A DNA stretch of 64,000 nt from Crossaster papposus (Eukaryota > Echinodermata > Asteroidea > Velatida > Solasteridae): contig JBAIAA010000009.1 of assembly GCA_037893245.1 (NCBI GenBank), forward strand, positions 1,426,001 through 1,490,000, given 5' to 3'. Within the stretch, counting starts at the first letter, position 1, and every line of letters starts with the position of its first letter. The notes beneath the pieces were generated by a model. The model saw nothing but the letters and a program-made list of their open reading frames with translations. It made no database searches and was not told the origin of the DNA. Positions 41,656 through 49,464 of the stretch are shown in pieces. The position numbers were made by a program, and so were the translations under genes.

Positions 41656-42848
41656 CTGAGCCAAAATATTTCCAAATTTCTCACTGGAAAAAAACAAAAC
41701 TGTGAGACTCATGCGTCAGGACACTGGCGGCATAGGCCTATGAGGCAATACACGTGTACATCCATACACATAAAAAAACATGGCTGCGAATGAGGACCAT
41801 TTTCTCGACATATATCTGAGCTGCGATTCTCAACGTTGTTCGAGAATGAAGAGACAATCACTAGCTCGACATCCGAGCCAAAATATTGCAAAATTTCTCA
41901 CTGGAGAAACCCCAAACTGAGAGACTCATGCGTCAGGATGCTGGCGGCATAGGCCTATGTGGCAATACACGTGTACATACATACACATCAGAAAACATGG
42001 CTGCGAATGAGGATAATGTTCTCGACATATATCTGAGCTGCGAACCCCAACGTTGTTCGAGAATGAAGAGACACTCACCAGCTCGACATCTGAGCCAAAA
42101 TATTGCCAAATTTCTCACTGGAACAAACCTAAACTGAGAGACTCATGCGTCCGGACACTGGCGGCATATGCCTATGTGGCAATACACGTGTACATACAAA
42201 CACATCAGAAAACATGGCTGCGAATGAGGATAATTTTATGAACTTATATCTGAGCTGCGAACCTCAACGTTGTTCGAGAATGAAGAGACACTCGCCTGCT
42301 CGACATCTGAGCCAAAATATTGCCAAATTCCTCACTGGAACAATCTTAAACTGAGAGACTCATGCGTCAGGACACTGGCGGCATATGCCTATGTGGCAAT
42401 ACACGTGTACATACAAACACATAAGAAAACATGGCTGCGAATGAGGATAATTTTATGAACTTATATCTGAGCTGCGAACCTCAACGTAGTTCGAGAATGA
42501 AGAGACACTCGCCAGCTCGACATCTGAGCCAAAATATTTCCAAATTTCTCACTGGAAAAAAACAAAACTGTGAGACTCATGCGTCAGGACACTGGCGGCA
42601 TAGGCCTATGAGGCAATACACGTGTACATCCATACACATAAGAAAACATGGCTGCGAATGAGGACCATTTTCTCGACATATATCTGAGCTGCGATTATCA
42701 ACGTTGTTCGAGAATGAAGAGACACTCACCAGCTCGACATCCGAGCCAAAATATTGCAAAATTTCTCACTGGAGAAACCCCAAACTGAGAGACTCATGCG
42801 TCAGGATACTGGCGGCATAGGCCTATGTGGCAATACACGTGTACATAC
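41656..42848. repeat. Satellite monomers leading to the retrotransposon insertion
   Basis: About 5.5 monomers. The last ones (from about 42577) carry GCGATTATCAACG and match the block at about 26303-26574, which continues uninterrupted and so serves as a paralogous empty site for the insertion. Confidence 0.88.
42845..42848. repeat. Target-site duplication ATAC, left copy (right copy 51923-51926)
   Basis: Left flank ends GTACATAC and right flank begins ATACATACACATC. Removing the element and one ATAC restores GTACATACATACACATC, the normal satellite sequence (compare 26567-26583). A 4-bp duplication fits Ty3/gypsy integrases. Confidence 0.85.
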
Positions 42849-42944
42849 TGTAACGGAAAGTGTATTGACTTAAAGCCAGTCTAGCCTGATGCAGCGCGAT
42901 TGTATTATAATTATGAATGTACAGACTGTTCTGTGTTGGTGACT

Positions 42945-43008
42945 GGGCGGAGCTTATCGCGCTCTAGCGAACTGCTGCTTGTACGTGATTGGGTAGCCAA
43001 GGTTTATA
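42945..43008 (+). promoter_or_regulatory. Putative LTR promoter elements (GC box, inverted CCAAT, TATA-like)
   Basis: GGGCGG lies at 42945-42950, ATTGG (inverted CCAAT) near 42988-42992, and TTTATA near 43003-43008. The spacing is that of an RNA polymerase II core promoter and would place transcription start near 43030-43040. This is motif evidence only. The same set is present in the 3' LTR at +8091. Confidence 0.4.
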
Positions 43009-43410
43009 GGTAAAGTACATGCATGCATTATGGACATGGTTATGTACGTGTACTGTGTAATGTACGTACTCACGTGGGACGTGTACGTACGTGTTTATGG
43101 GTCAGTCGAGCTGTGGATTCCGTTAGGTAAGGTACAATTGTTGATTGCGTCCTGCGTTTTATGTAAGGCTTACGCGCGTTGTAAGTACAAGCCGTGGTCG
43201 ACTCGACTCGGGCTGCACTGCACGTGCAAAGCTGATGCGTAGCCATACAATATTGTACCGTATGATGCTGACGCAAGCTTGCATGGGTCAAGTGTAGCTG
43301 GTGCCGAGCTTACGGGTTGTATGTGACACCGTGTAATGCTGCCGCAGTACTATTGAGAAGCTTATTATCGGTACAGCGTTTACACTGCTTTGACACAGCG
43401 CAGACTTTTG

Positions 43411-43505
43411 TAGTGCATTATTTACATTGTAGTGCATTATTTACATTGAGGTGCATTGTTTACATTGAATCGCCTTGTTTACATTGTAGTGCGTTGTTTA
43501 CATTG
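43411..43505 (+). repeat. Five 19-bp tandem repeats in 5' LTR (copy in 3' LTR at 51502-51596)
   Basis: Five contiguous 19-bp units with consensus TAGTGCATTATTTACATTG: 43411-43429, 43430-43448, 43449-43467, 43468-43486 and 43487-43505. Each contains TATTTAC or TGTTTAC, which fits the forkhead-factor core (TRTTTRY). Clustered identical sites in an LTR suggest an enhancer; that role is inference. Confidence 0.85.
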
Positions 43506-43588
43506 TGGTACTTGGATGCATCAGGGACCCTAGTATAGAACAACCCAGTTTAGTCCGATTATTACTGTACGTTTCTTGATCATTGTCT

Positions 43589-43594
43589 AATAAA
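43589..43594 (+). terminator. Polyadenylation signal AATAAA in 5' LTR (3' LTR copy 51680-51685)
   Basis: AATAAA is followed 22 nt later by a small hairpin (GACAAC-TTT-GTTGTC, 43617-43631) and GT-rich sequence, as expected for a cleavage/polyadenylation region. In the 3' LTR it would end the element's transcript. Confidence 0.6.
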
Positions 43595-43859
43595 TTACAG
43601 TCATGCTTGTTGTGCCGACAACTTTGTTGTCAAGGTGTATTTCTTGTTAGTGTATTGTGCAGTTGTGAGAGAGTAATCGCAATCATCATAATCGGCGGTA
43701 TATTTCCTCCAAAACGGACCTGCTCCCTGAGCCTTGAGGTCGCTCTGAGTGGTCTCTCGTCTAGGGAACGCTTGGGTTTGGGAAGATCAGTTACATTATA
43801 ATAGGTGTCAGACTCGGTCCCAACAAACTTAGGTTGGCCCGGGGAGATCCCCGCCACAA

Positions 43860-43877
43860 TGGTGTCAGAAGTGGGAT
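43860..43877 (+). other. Primer binding site, complementary to tRNA-Leu 3' end
   Basis: TGGTGTCAGAAGTGGGAT begins one base after the LTR. Its complement reads ATCCCACTTCTGACA plus CCA, which I recall as the 3' end of animal tRNA-Leu with its CCA tail. This would prime minus-strand DNA synthesis. The rest of the leader, to the gag ATG at 43958, shows nothing else. Confidence 0.8.
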
Positions 43878-43957
43878 GATTGTGATTGATTAAGTGATTT
43901 CTCCCTGAATTATTTGATTGCACATTATATTGTGGTTTGTAGTAGTTGTTATTAATT

Positions 43958-44419
43958 ATGAGCGAAGGCTCGCAGGATCAAGCGAGTACCTCAGGCGTTG
44001 AGGCCGAGGTACAGCGACTGCGAATGGAAGCTCAATTTCTGCACCGGGAAAAAGAACTCATTGCAAAGAAGTTGGAAGCTGCCATGGAGTTGCAGTCGGG
44101 TGTTTCCCCTACGGGACGGAACACGAGCACGCCAGGTGAAAGCCGGCGTGTGTTCCATCAGGTTGATACCGATGTTGAGCTGAAGTTGCCCGAAGAGACT
44201 ACGGGGTATGTCTCGGAAGCAACTGGGAGACGAGAGTCAGGCACAAAGATGGTGCCTGAGTGGGTCCCCAAAGTGGGGAGGGAGGTGAGCTTTATGGAAA
44301 GTACTCCTCTGAAAGACCCAGGCTCAGGAATCGACGCCTATCGCCTTGGAATGCGAGAGTCCAGTCGGAGACGACTTGACGCTATTCCTGTCGGGGCAAG
44401 GTGGCGAAGAACAGGGTAA
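43958..44419 (+). CDS. gag: gag, N-terminal part, ends at a frame change
   Basis: I start at ATG 43958 because it has an A at -3, it is the first ATG of the frame downstream of the PBS, and the upstream in-frame TTG is less likely. Residues 1-50 include a heptad-like, charged helix (EVQRLRMEAQFLHREKELIA) that could form a coiled coil. The remainder is low-complexity and charged. The frame stops at TAA 44417-44419. The capsid and nucleocapsid parts of gag continue in the +1 frame, which is open from 44313. Either one base has been inserted (or two lost) between 44313 and 44419, or the two are joined by a +1 shift. I favour a mutation. Confidence 0.7.
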   Translation: MSEGSQDQASTSGVEAEVQRLRMEAQFLHREKELIAKKLEAAMELQSGVSPTGRNTSTPGESRRVFHQVDTDVELKLPEETTGYVSEATGRRESGTKMVPEWVPKVGREVSFMESTPLKDPGSGIDAYRLGMRESSRRRLDAIPVGARWRRTG

Positions 44420-45539
44420 GCCAAGTACGAACCCGTTCACTTGTGATAGGAAGAAGATAACCCCTACACAGATGCACAGCGATCTGCTAAGTTTCGCTAC
44501 TCGACCAGTCGAGGCGAGGGACAGCAGTTCAGCGGAAAAGGTGGACAGCTCGTCAGTAGGCCCTTGGCCACTGAAACGAGAGGCACGTGTCCATGGTGAC
44601 TTGGGTCAGAAGAGATGTTTGGAACAGCCAAGTCGCAGGCCAAACATAACTCCTGATCGGTACAATGGAAAAGTGCTCTGGAAGGAGTACTTCCGCCATT
44701 TTGAGTCATGCCGTGAGGTAAACCAATGGAGCGAAGTGCAAGCTGCGAAGTGGCTAGCCGCAAGCTTGCAAGGGGATGCTCTACGGTTGGTGGGCGACTC
44801 AGGCCAAAAGCATACGTACAGTGCATTGGTCAAATTGCTTGAGCGTAGGTTTGGCTCAGCACGACGGAGTGAGAATTATCTCGTCGAGCTGAGACACCGG
44901 CGCCAAAAGCCAAAGGAAAGCTTGCTTGAACTGGGGCAAGCTATTTATGAGTTAACGGTGCGAGCGTACCCGGAAATACCGGAAGATGCTCGAGAGAAGT
45001 TGGCAAAGAACCACTTCATAGATGCCGTTGACAGCCACTCGGTTAGAGAGGGCATCAATATGGCCCGTCAAAAAACTTTGGACGAAGCAGTCCAGGCTGC
45101 CCTGGAGACCGAAAATTTTGAGACGGTCGAACAGCATAGATTGCTGGACCGGCAGCCCGCCAAATTTGCGAGGGCTCTGGGCTCTGTAACAGAACAGAGA
45201 TTGGAGACTCTTGAGGAAAGTCTCAAAGATCAGGCTAAGACTTTGAAGTCTGTAGCCGAATGGGTGAATGCCTTGTCGGGTCAAAACAAAGGCCAGGGAC
45301 AAGGCAGAGGCGTGCTGTCTCCCCAGACACATAAGCCGGGGAAAGCCGAACCTGGAACCTGGAAGTGTTTCAGATGTGGTGAGAAAGGGCATTTCGCCCG
45401 GGAGTGTAAGGGAACTCCAAAACAGGGAAACGACAGTCGGCCCCCCGGAGGACCCGCGGGAAGGCTGAATGGTCGAGAGGGTCCAAAAGTAGACTCCGGG
45501 AAACCAGAGGTTTCAAACGGGAGGATGGGCAACGAGTAA
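44313..45539 (+). pseudogene. gag: gag, capsid and nucleocapsid part in the +1 frame
   Basis: This frame is open from 44313 (after TGA 44310-44312) to TAA 45537-45539. The first in-frame ATG is 44472, with poor reason to be a natural start. It contains a retrotransposon capsid-like region from about 44640 (YNGKVLWKEYFRHFESC, AAKWLAASLQGDALRLV, LLERRFGSARRSENYLVEL, LAKNHFIDAV). Then comes a CCHC zinc knuckle at 45366-45407 (CFRCGEKGHFARECK, spacing C-x2-C-x4-H-x4-C) that would bind element RNA. The C-terminal tail is rich in Gly, Pro and Lys. Gag would build the virus-like particle in the cytoplasm. A slippery heptamer lies 18 nt after the last knuckle cysteine codon. I call it broken because its N-terminal part is in another frame. 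Confidence 0.75.
45425..45431 (+). promoter_or_regulatory. -1 ribosomal frameshift heptamer GGGAAAC between gag and pol
   Basis: The heptamer lies in the gag frame as G GGA AAC, the arrangement required for tandem slippage. After a -1 slip the pol frame is open without a stop from 45431 into the protease. A possible stimulatory structure follows: CCCGGA (45444-45449) can pair with TCCGGG (45495-45500), and GGACCC (45450-45455) with GGGTCC (45479-45484), giving a stacked stem 12 nt after the heptamer. GGGAAAC is a known retroviral slippery site. Confidence 0.8.
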
Positions 45540-48370
45540 TCACTCTGCCTGATCTGAGCCGTGGGCCTCGGTATGGTCTGTTTGTGGATGGGATGGTACG
45601 AACAACCAAGTGTCGATTCCTTATTGACACGGGGTCCACCGACACGTTAATAAGTAGTGCGGTGTATTACCAAATCCCCCAGGGTAAAAGACCTGTCTTG
45701 GACACGGTAGACGTCCAGGTAAAACAAGTGGACGGGAGCCAGTTAGCTGTGCTAGGCATGGCTTGGGTTGAGGTGCAAGTTGGTAGGACCACGCACCAAG
45801 TGAAGGCAGTGTTTGCCGAAATAAAATACAGTGGTATCCTGGGCATGGATTTTCTCGTGCCAACAGGAGGAAGTTTAGACTTCCAATTAAGAGAGTGGAG
45901 GCTCAATGGAGAGCGAATCAGGTGCGCAAATGGTGCAGGAGATCCCTTTGTGGGACGCGTTGTAGTTTCTGAAACTACAGTGATCCCACCAGGTCATGAA
46001 GCTGTGGTCCCTGGCAAAATTGCCCGGAAGGGTCCCGACTTGTTCGGGCCAGCCATGGTAGAACCGGTGGAAGGTGGTGGTGACCTAGCCAAGAAAGGCT
46101 TGGTGTTAGCCAGATCTCTGGTTGAGACTGAAGCCGATGTTGTTCCGCTTCGGGTCTTTAACCCTGGCAGGGAGAAAAGAGTTGCCCGTGAGGGAACAAC
46201 AGCGGGAGTGATCTCCCAGGTTGAGGTCAGCTCAATTCCTGATGAGGTTGAGGTGGTGGCAAACACAGGGAAGGAGTTGCCCCTGTATTTGCAAGATGTA
46301 TATGAGAGGGGTACAGCCAATATAGATGCTAAGTACCATGGTGATGTCCGGAAATGTCTGATAGACTTTCAGGACGTGTTGTCCAAGGGTGACCATGACA
46401 TAGGTCGCACGGACGTGGTCAAGCATCAGATAAACACTGGTGATGCTAGGCCGATGAAAGAGCGGGTGAGACGTCACCCGTACGTGCATCAGCAGGAGAT
46501 CCAGAGGCAAGTAAGCGATCTGAAGACTCGGGGAGTAATAGAACCTTCCGATAGTCCCTGGGCAGCAAATGTTGTCCTGGTTGACAAGAAAGACGGCACA
46601 AAGCGCTTCTGTGTTGACTACAGAAAGCTAAATGCAGTCACTGTCAAAGACGCGTACCCTGTCCCGCGCATTGATGAAACTTTCGATGCATTGGAAGGGG
46701 CAAAGTGGTTTTGTACACTCGACTTAGCGTCAGGGTACTGGCAAGTCGCTCTTGATGAGGACGCCAGCCAGAAGTCCACATTTGTTGTAAGGAATGGGTT
46801 GTACCGGTGGAAGTGCATGCCCTTTGGGCTTTGCAACGCCCCGGCGACCTTTGAGCGGCTCATGGAAAAAGTCATGGCCGGCTTACAGTGGGACATCCTA
46901 CTGATATACTTGGATGACATCATCGTGTTTGGTAGAACAGTGACGGAGACCCTAGAGCGTCTCCAGGTTGTGTTGGAAAGGCTAAGACACGCTGGGCTAA
47001 AGTTGAAGCCTAGCAAGTGCCATTTGTTTCAAAAGTCAGTGGCTTACCTGGGGCACATAGTGTCCTCAGAAGGCGTGGCCACAGATCCCGAAAAGGTTGA
47101 GGCAGTGGCACATTGGCCAGTTCCAAGGTGTGTACGGGATGTGAGAAGCTTTTTGGGCCTCGCCTCGTACTACCGGAAGTTCATACAGGGATTTGCAGAA
47201 ATAGCTAGTCCACTCCATGCCCTGACCGAAAAGTCAAAGGTGTTTGTATGGACTGAGTGTTGTCAACAGGCATTTGACGAGCTGAAGAGCAGGCTTCAGG
47301 CCGCACCAGTTCTGTCATACCCAGTGCCCGAGAGCGACTTTATCTTGGACACCGATGCCAGTGGTGACGGTATCGGGGCCGTGCTGTCCCAGGTCCAAGA
47401 CGGTGACGAAAAGGTGCTTGCTTATGCGAGCCGGAAGCTCAGCAAACCTGAGCGAAACTACTGTGTCACTCGCAGAGAGTTGTTGGCTGTAGTGGTATAT
47501 TTGAAGTATTTTAAACAATACCTGTATGGCCGGAAGGTGACCGTCAGAACTGATCATGCCGCATTGCGGTGGGTGCTTAACTTTAAGAACCCCGAGGGTC
47601 AGCTGGCAAGGTGGATGGAGGTCCTGTCTCAATACGACTTAGTCGTAGAGCACAGAAGTGGCAAGAAGCATGGAAATGCTGATGGGTTGTCGAGACGGCC
47701 ATGCAAACAGTGTGGCCGTGACGAAGAAGTCAGTGAATATGAGACAACTGGTGAGGTACCCGAGGGTCAACCTCAGGGTAGTGAGTATTTGGTTAGGGGC
47801 GTAGCCGCTCAACCAACCCTGTCGCAAAGTGCTTTAAGAGAAGCACAGCTTCAGGATGACACCGTCTGTTGGCTCATATGTTTGAAGGAAGAGGGGAATT
47901 GTCGCCCGGAGTGGAAGACAGTTTCCCACTTGTCAGCAACCTGCAAGACCTATTGGTCGCAGTGGGACCAGTTGGAAGTCCGTGAAGGGGTGCTGCATAG
48001 GCGGTGGGACTCCGATGACGGAAAGTCCAGCCGGTGGTTATTAGTTTTGCCACCAAGGTTCCGCAAGCAGATCATGGCTGAGTTGCATGGTGGGCAACTT
48101 AGTGGTCACCTAGGGGTCAGTAAAACTCTGGCCAAAGTGAAGGCAAGGTACTTCTGGCCAGGCATGTCTGCAGACGTGCGATCATTTCTCCGAGGCTGCG
48201 AACTTTGTGCCAGGAGAAAGTCGGCTGCTAAGAGAAGGTTTGCACCCTTACAGCAGTATCGAGTAGGAGTGCCAATGGAGCGAGTAGCAATAGACTTGCT
48301 CGGGCCATTGCCCATAACGGACAATGGTAACCGTTGGGTGTTGGTGATAGGCGACTATTGTACTAAGTAG
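45431..48370 (+). CDS. pol: pol: protease, reverse transcriptase, RNase H and start of integrase; ends at premature TAG
   Basis: The frame is entered by the -1 shift. Domains in order: aspartic protease with DTG (45626-45634) and the second motif ILGMDFL (about 45836); reverse transcriptase with FCVDYRKLN, LDLASGYWQV, PFGLCNAPATF and catalytic YLDD (46907-46918); RNase H with TDAS (catalytic Asp 47354), RREL (Glu 47477) and RTDH (Asp 47552). The integrase N-terminal HHCC finger has His codons at 48086 and 48107 and Cys codons at 48197 and 48206. The first core Asp is IDLLGPLP at 48293. An in-frame TAG at 48368-48370 then interrupts the core. The second and third catalytic residues lie beyond the stop in the same frame. 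Truncation would leave protease, RT and RNase H intact but no working integrase. Confidence 0.93.
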   Translation, partial: RQSAPRRTRGKAEWSRGSKSRLRETRGFKREDGQRVITLPDLSRGPRYGLFVDGMVRTTKCRFLIDTGSTDTLISSAVYYQIPQGKRPVLDTVDVQVKQVDGSQLAVLGMAWVEVQVGRTTHQVKAVFAEIKYSGILGMDFLVPTGGSLDFQLREWRLNGERIRCANGAGDPFVGRVVVSETTVIPPGHEAVVPGKIARKGPDLFGPAMVEPVEGGGDLAKKGLVLARSLVETEADVVPLRVFNPGREKRVAREGTTAGVISQVEVSSIPDEVEVVANTGKELPLYLQDVYERGTANIDAKYHGDVRKCLIDFQDVLSKGDHDIGRTDVVKHQINTGDARPMKERVRRHPYVHQQEIQRQVSDLKTRGVIEPSDSPWAANVVLVDKKDGTKRFCVDYRKLNAVTVKDAYPVPRIDETFDALEGAKWFCTLDLASGYWQVALDEDASQKSTFVVRNGLYRWKCMPFGLCNAPATFERLMEKVMAGLQWDILLIYLDDIIVFGRTVTETLERLQVVLERLRHAGLKLKPSKCHLFQKSVAYLGHIVSSEGVATDPEKVEAVAHWPVPRCVRDVRSFLGLASYYRKFIQGFAEIASPLHALTEKSKVFVWTECCQQAFDELKSRLQAAPVLSYPVPESDFILDTDASGDGIGAVLSQVQDGDEKVLAYASRKLSKPERNYCVTRRELLAVVVYLKYFKQYLYGRKVTVRTDHAALRWVLNFKNPEGQLARWMEVLSQYDLVVEHRSGKKHGNADGLSRRPCKQCGRDEEVSEYETTGEVPEGQPQGSEYLVRGVAAQPTLSQSALREAQLQDDTVCWLICLKEEGNCRPEWKTVSHLSATCKTYWSQWDQLEVREGVLHRRWDSDDGKSSRWLLVLPPRFRKQIMAELHGGQLSGHLGVSKTLAKVKARYFWPGMSADVRSFLRGCELCARRKSAAKRRFAPLQQYRVGVPMERVAIDLLGPLPITDNGNRWVLVIGDYCTK

Positions 48371-49345
48371 ATGGAAGCATTCGCACTTCCTGACGCTACT
48401 GCAGTTACAGTCGCGCAGAAGATTGTGAGCGAATTTGTCTGTCGGTTTGGGGTGCCCCAAGAACTCCATTCCGATCAGGGCACCAACTTTGAGGCAGGTG
48501 TATTCTGCGAGATGTGCCGAATTCTAGGCATATCAAAAACTCGAACAACCGCCTATAATCCGAAATCGGATGGCATGGTTGAGAGGTTTAACAAAACCTT
48601 AGTCAACATCGTGGCGATGCTTATCGATCCTAGGCGAAAGCAGAAGGATTGGGATGAGTTACTCCCCTATGCCACTTTCGCTTATAGGTGCACGCCACAT
48701 GAATCGATTGGTGAAACCCCCAACATGATGATGTTGGGAAGGGAAGTAAGTGTCCCAGTAGACCTGGTGACAGGGTGTCCCGAAGTTCAAGAGGACACAA
48801 CTGTTGACTTTGCAGAAAGACTGCGAAGTAACATGCAAAAGGCTCATAAAAGAGCCAGAGAGTGTCTCGGGAAAAGCGCCCGGAGACAAAAGAGGAACTA
48901 TGATAGGAAGACATCCACACATGGGTTAAGAGAAGGCCAATTAGTGTGGCTTCACAACCCAGCGAAGAAGAAGCACATGTCCCCCAAACTCCAATTACGA
49001 TGGGAAGGGCCGTGGCTGATTCTGAAAAAGTTGTCGGATGTAACAGTTCGCATCCAGCCTAAGCGAGGAGGCAAGCCTAAAGTTGTCCATGTGGACAGAC
49101 TCAAACCGTATGTCGTGTCAAACAATCCAGAAAGGAGTCAACCCAGGGACGAGGTGGCCAGAAACCCCCCCTTGGAAGTGGTAGAACATCCAGATGATAC
49201 ATGTTCATCTGAAGATAATATTCCTGCATTGGAAGATACCATTGCAGAAGAGACAGGGTTAGGAGGTCAGTCGGTGCGGCAGGACTTGTCCCCGCCCAGA
49301 CGGTACCCCAAAAGAACTCATCGATTACCTGTGCGGTATAGATAA
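48371..49345 (+). pseudogene. pol: pol continued: integrase core and C-terminal domain after premature stop
   Basis: Same frame as the preceding pol ORF, separated only by TAG. It carries the second catalytic Asp (SDQGTNFE, codon 48473) and the Glu (SDGMVERFN, codon 48581), 35 residues apart, completing a DD35E signature with the Asp at 48293. A GPY/F-like module follows (GPWLILKKLSDVTVRIQ from 49007). The tail ends YPKRTHRLPVRYR, common in animal gypsy-type elements, with no chromodomain. The opening ATG is fortuitous. The segment would need stop-codon read-through or complementation to act. No further disruption is visible up to TAA 49343-49345. Confidence 0.85.
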
Positions 49346-49412
49346 GAGTTCTGGTGGTAAACCGACCCGACAAAGCTTGTAAATAGCTGAGGTTGTTATA
49401 GTTTGTTGTTGA

Positions 49413-49441
49413 CTAATAATATTTCTGTTAGTTTCCTGCAG
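49413..49441 (+). promoter_or_regulatory. Candidate 3' splice site upstream of ORF3
   Basis: CTAAT at 49413-49417 could act as branch site. It is followed by a pyrimidine-rich TTTCTGTTAGTTTCCTGCAG ending at 49441, 23 nt before the ORF3 ATG. Candidate donors are TTAG/GTAAGG at 43127 in the LTR and AGG/GTAAGC at 44416 in gag. Splicing would explain how a far-downstream ORF is translated; this is inferred from motifs. Confidence 0.45.
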
Positions 49442-49464
49442 GTAGAAAACACAAAACAAACGAG

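Larger units (their letters stand above)
1240..42848. repeat. 217-bp satellite array, left part (about 192 monomers)
   Basis: Head-to-tail monomers of 217 bp (range about 196-220) fill the interval with no unrelated sequence between them. A monomer taken from GAGACTCATGCG runs through GGCGGCATAGGCCTATG, the palindrome TACACGTGTA, a variable spacer, AAAACATGGCTGCGAATGAG, CATATATCTGAGCTGCG, CAACGTTGTTCGAGAATGAA, CACCAGCTCGACATC, CAAAATATTGCCAAATTTC and an A-rich run ending AAACTGA. Five spacer haplotypes follow the palindrome: ATACATACACATCAG, ATACAAACACATCAG, ATACAAACACATAAG, ATCCATACACATAAG and ACGCATAAACATAAG. The length 217 is 3x72+1, so every unit shifts frame. The many 60-140-codon ORFs do not form one continuous protein, and I treat the array as non-coding satellite DNA. 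Confidence 0.97.
42849..43858 (+). repeat. 5' LTR (1010 bp)
   Basis: Starts TGTAACGGAAAG and ends CCCCGCCACA, with TG...CA termini. It matches the 3' LTR at an offset of 8091 bp with no difference seen by eye up to 43649. There a 31-bp segment (43650-43680) stands where the 3' LTR has only TGTT. Contents: a GGGCGG box, an inverted CCAAT and a TATA-like motif near the start, an ACGT-rich stretch with an E-box (about 43040-43095), five 19-bp repeats, AATAAA, and a CGGGGAGATCCCCG hairpin at the end. Small ORFs inside occur in both LTRs but resemble no protein I know. Confidence 0.95.

Noticed and set aside
1240-42848. Dozens of + strand ORFs of 60-141 codons (MAANEDN..., MRQDTGG..., MFENEET... 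types) as a protein family
   Set aside because: They are three frames of the same 217-bp satellite. The unit length is not a multiple of 3, changes between monomers are mostly non-synonymous, and stops fall at unit-specific places. I found no recognisable domain.
43030-43801. Small ORFs inside the LTR (for example 43030-43242, 43317-43538 and 43583-43801) as genes
   Set aside because: They lie in regulatory LTR sequence. The one at 43317-43538 is largely translated 19-bp repeats, and the one at 43583-43801 is altered by the LTR indel.
44497-49373. Minus-strand ORFs of 60-146 codons opposite gag and pol
   Set aside because: They are shadows of the coding strand, with no motifs and no conserved start.
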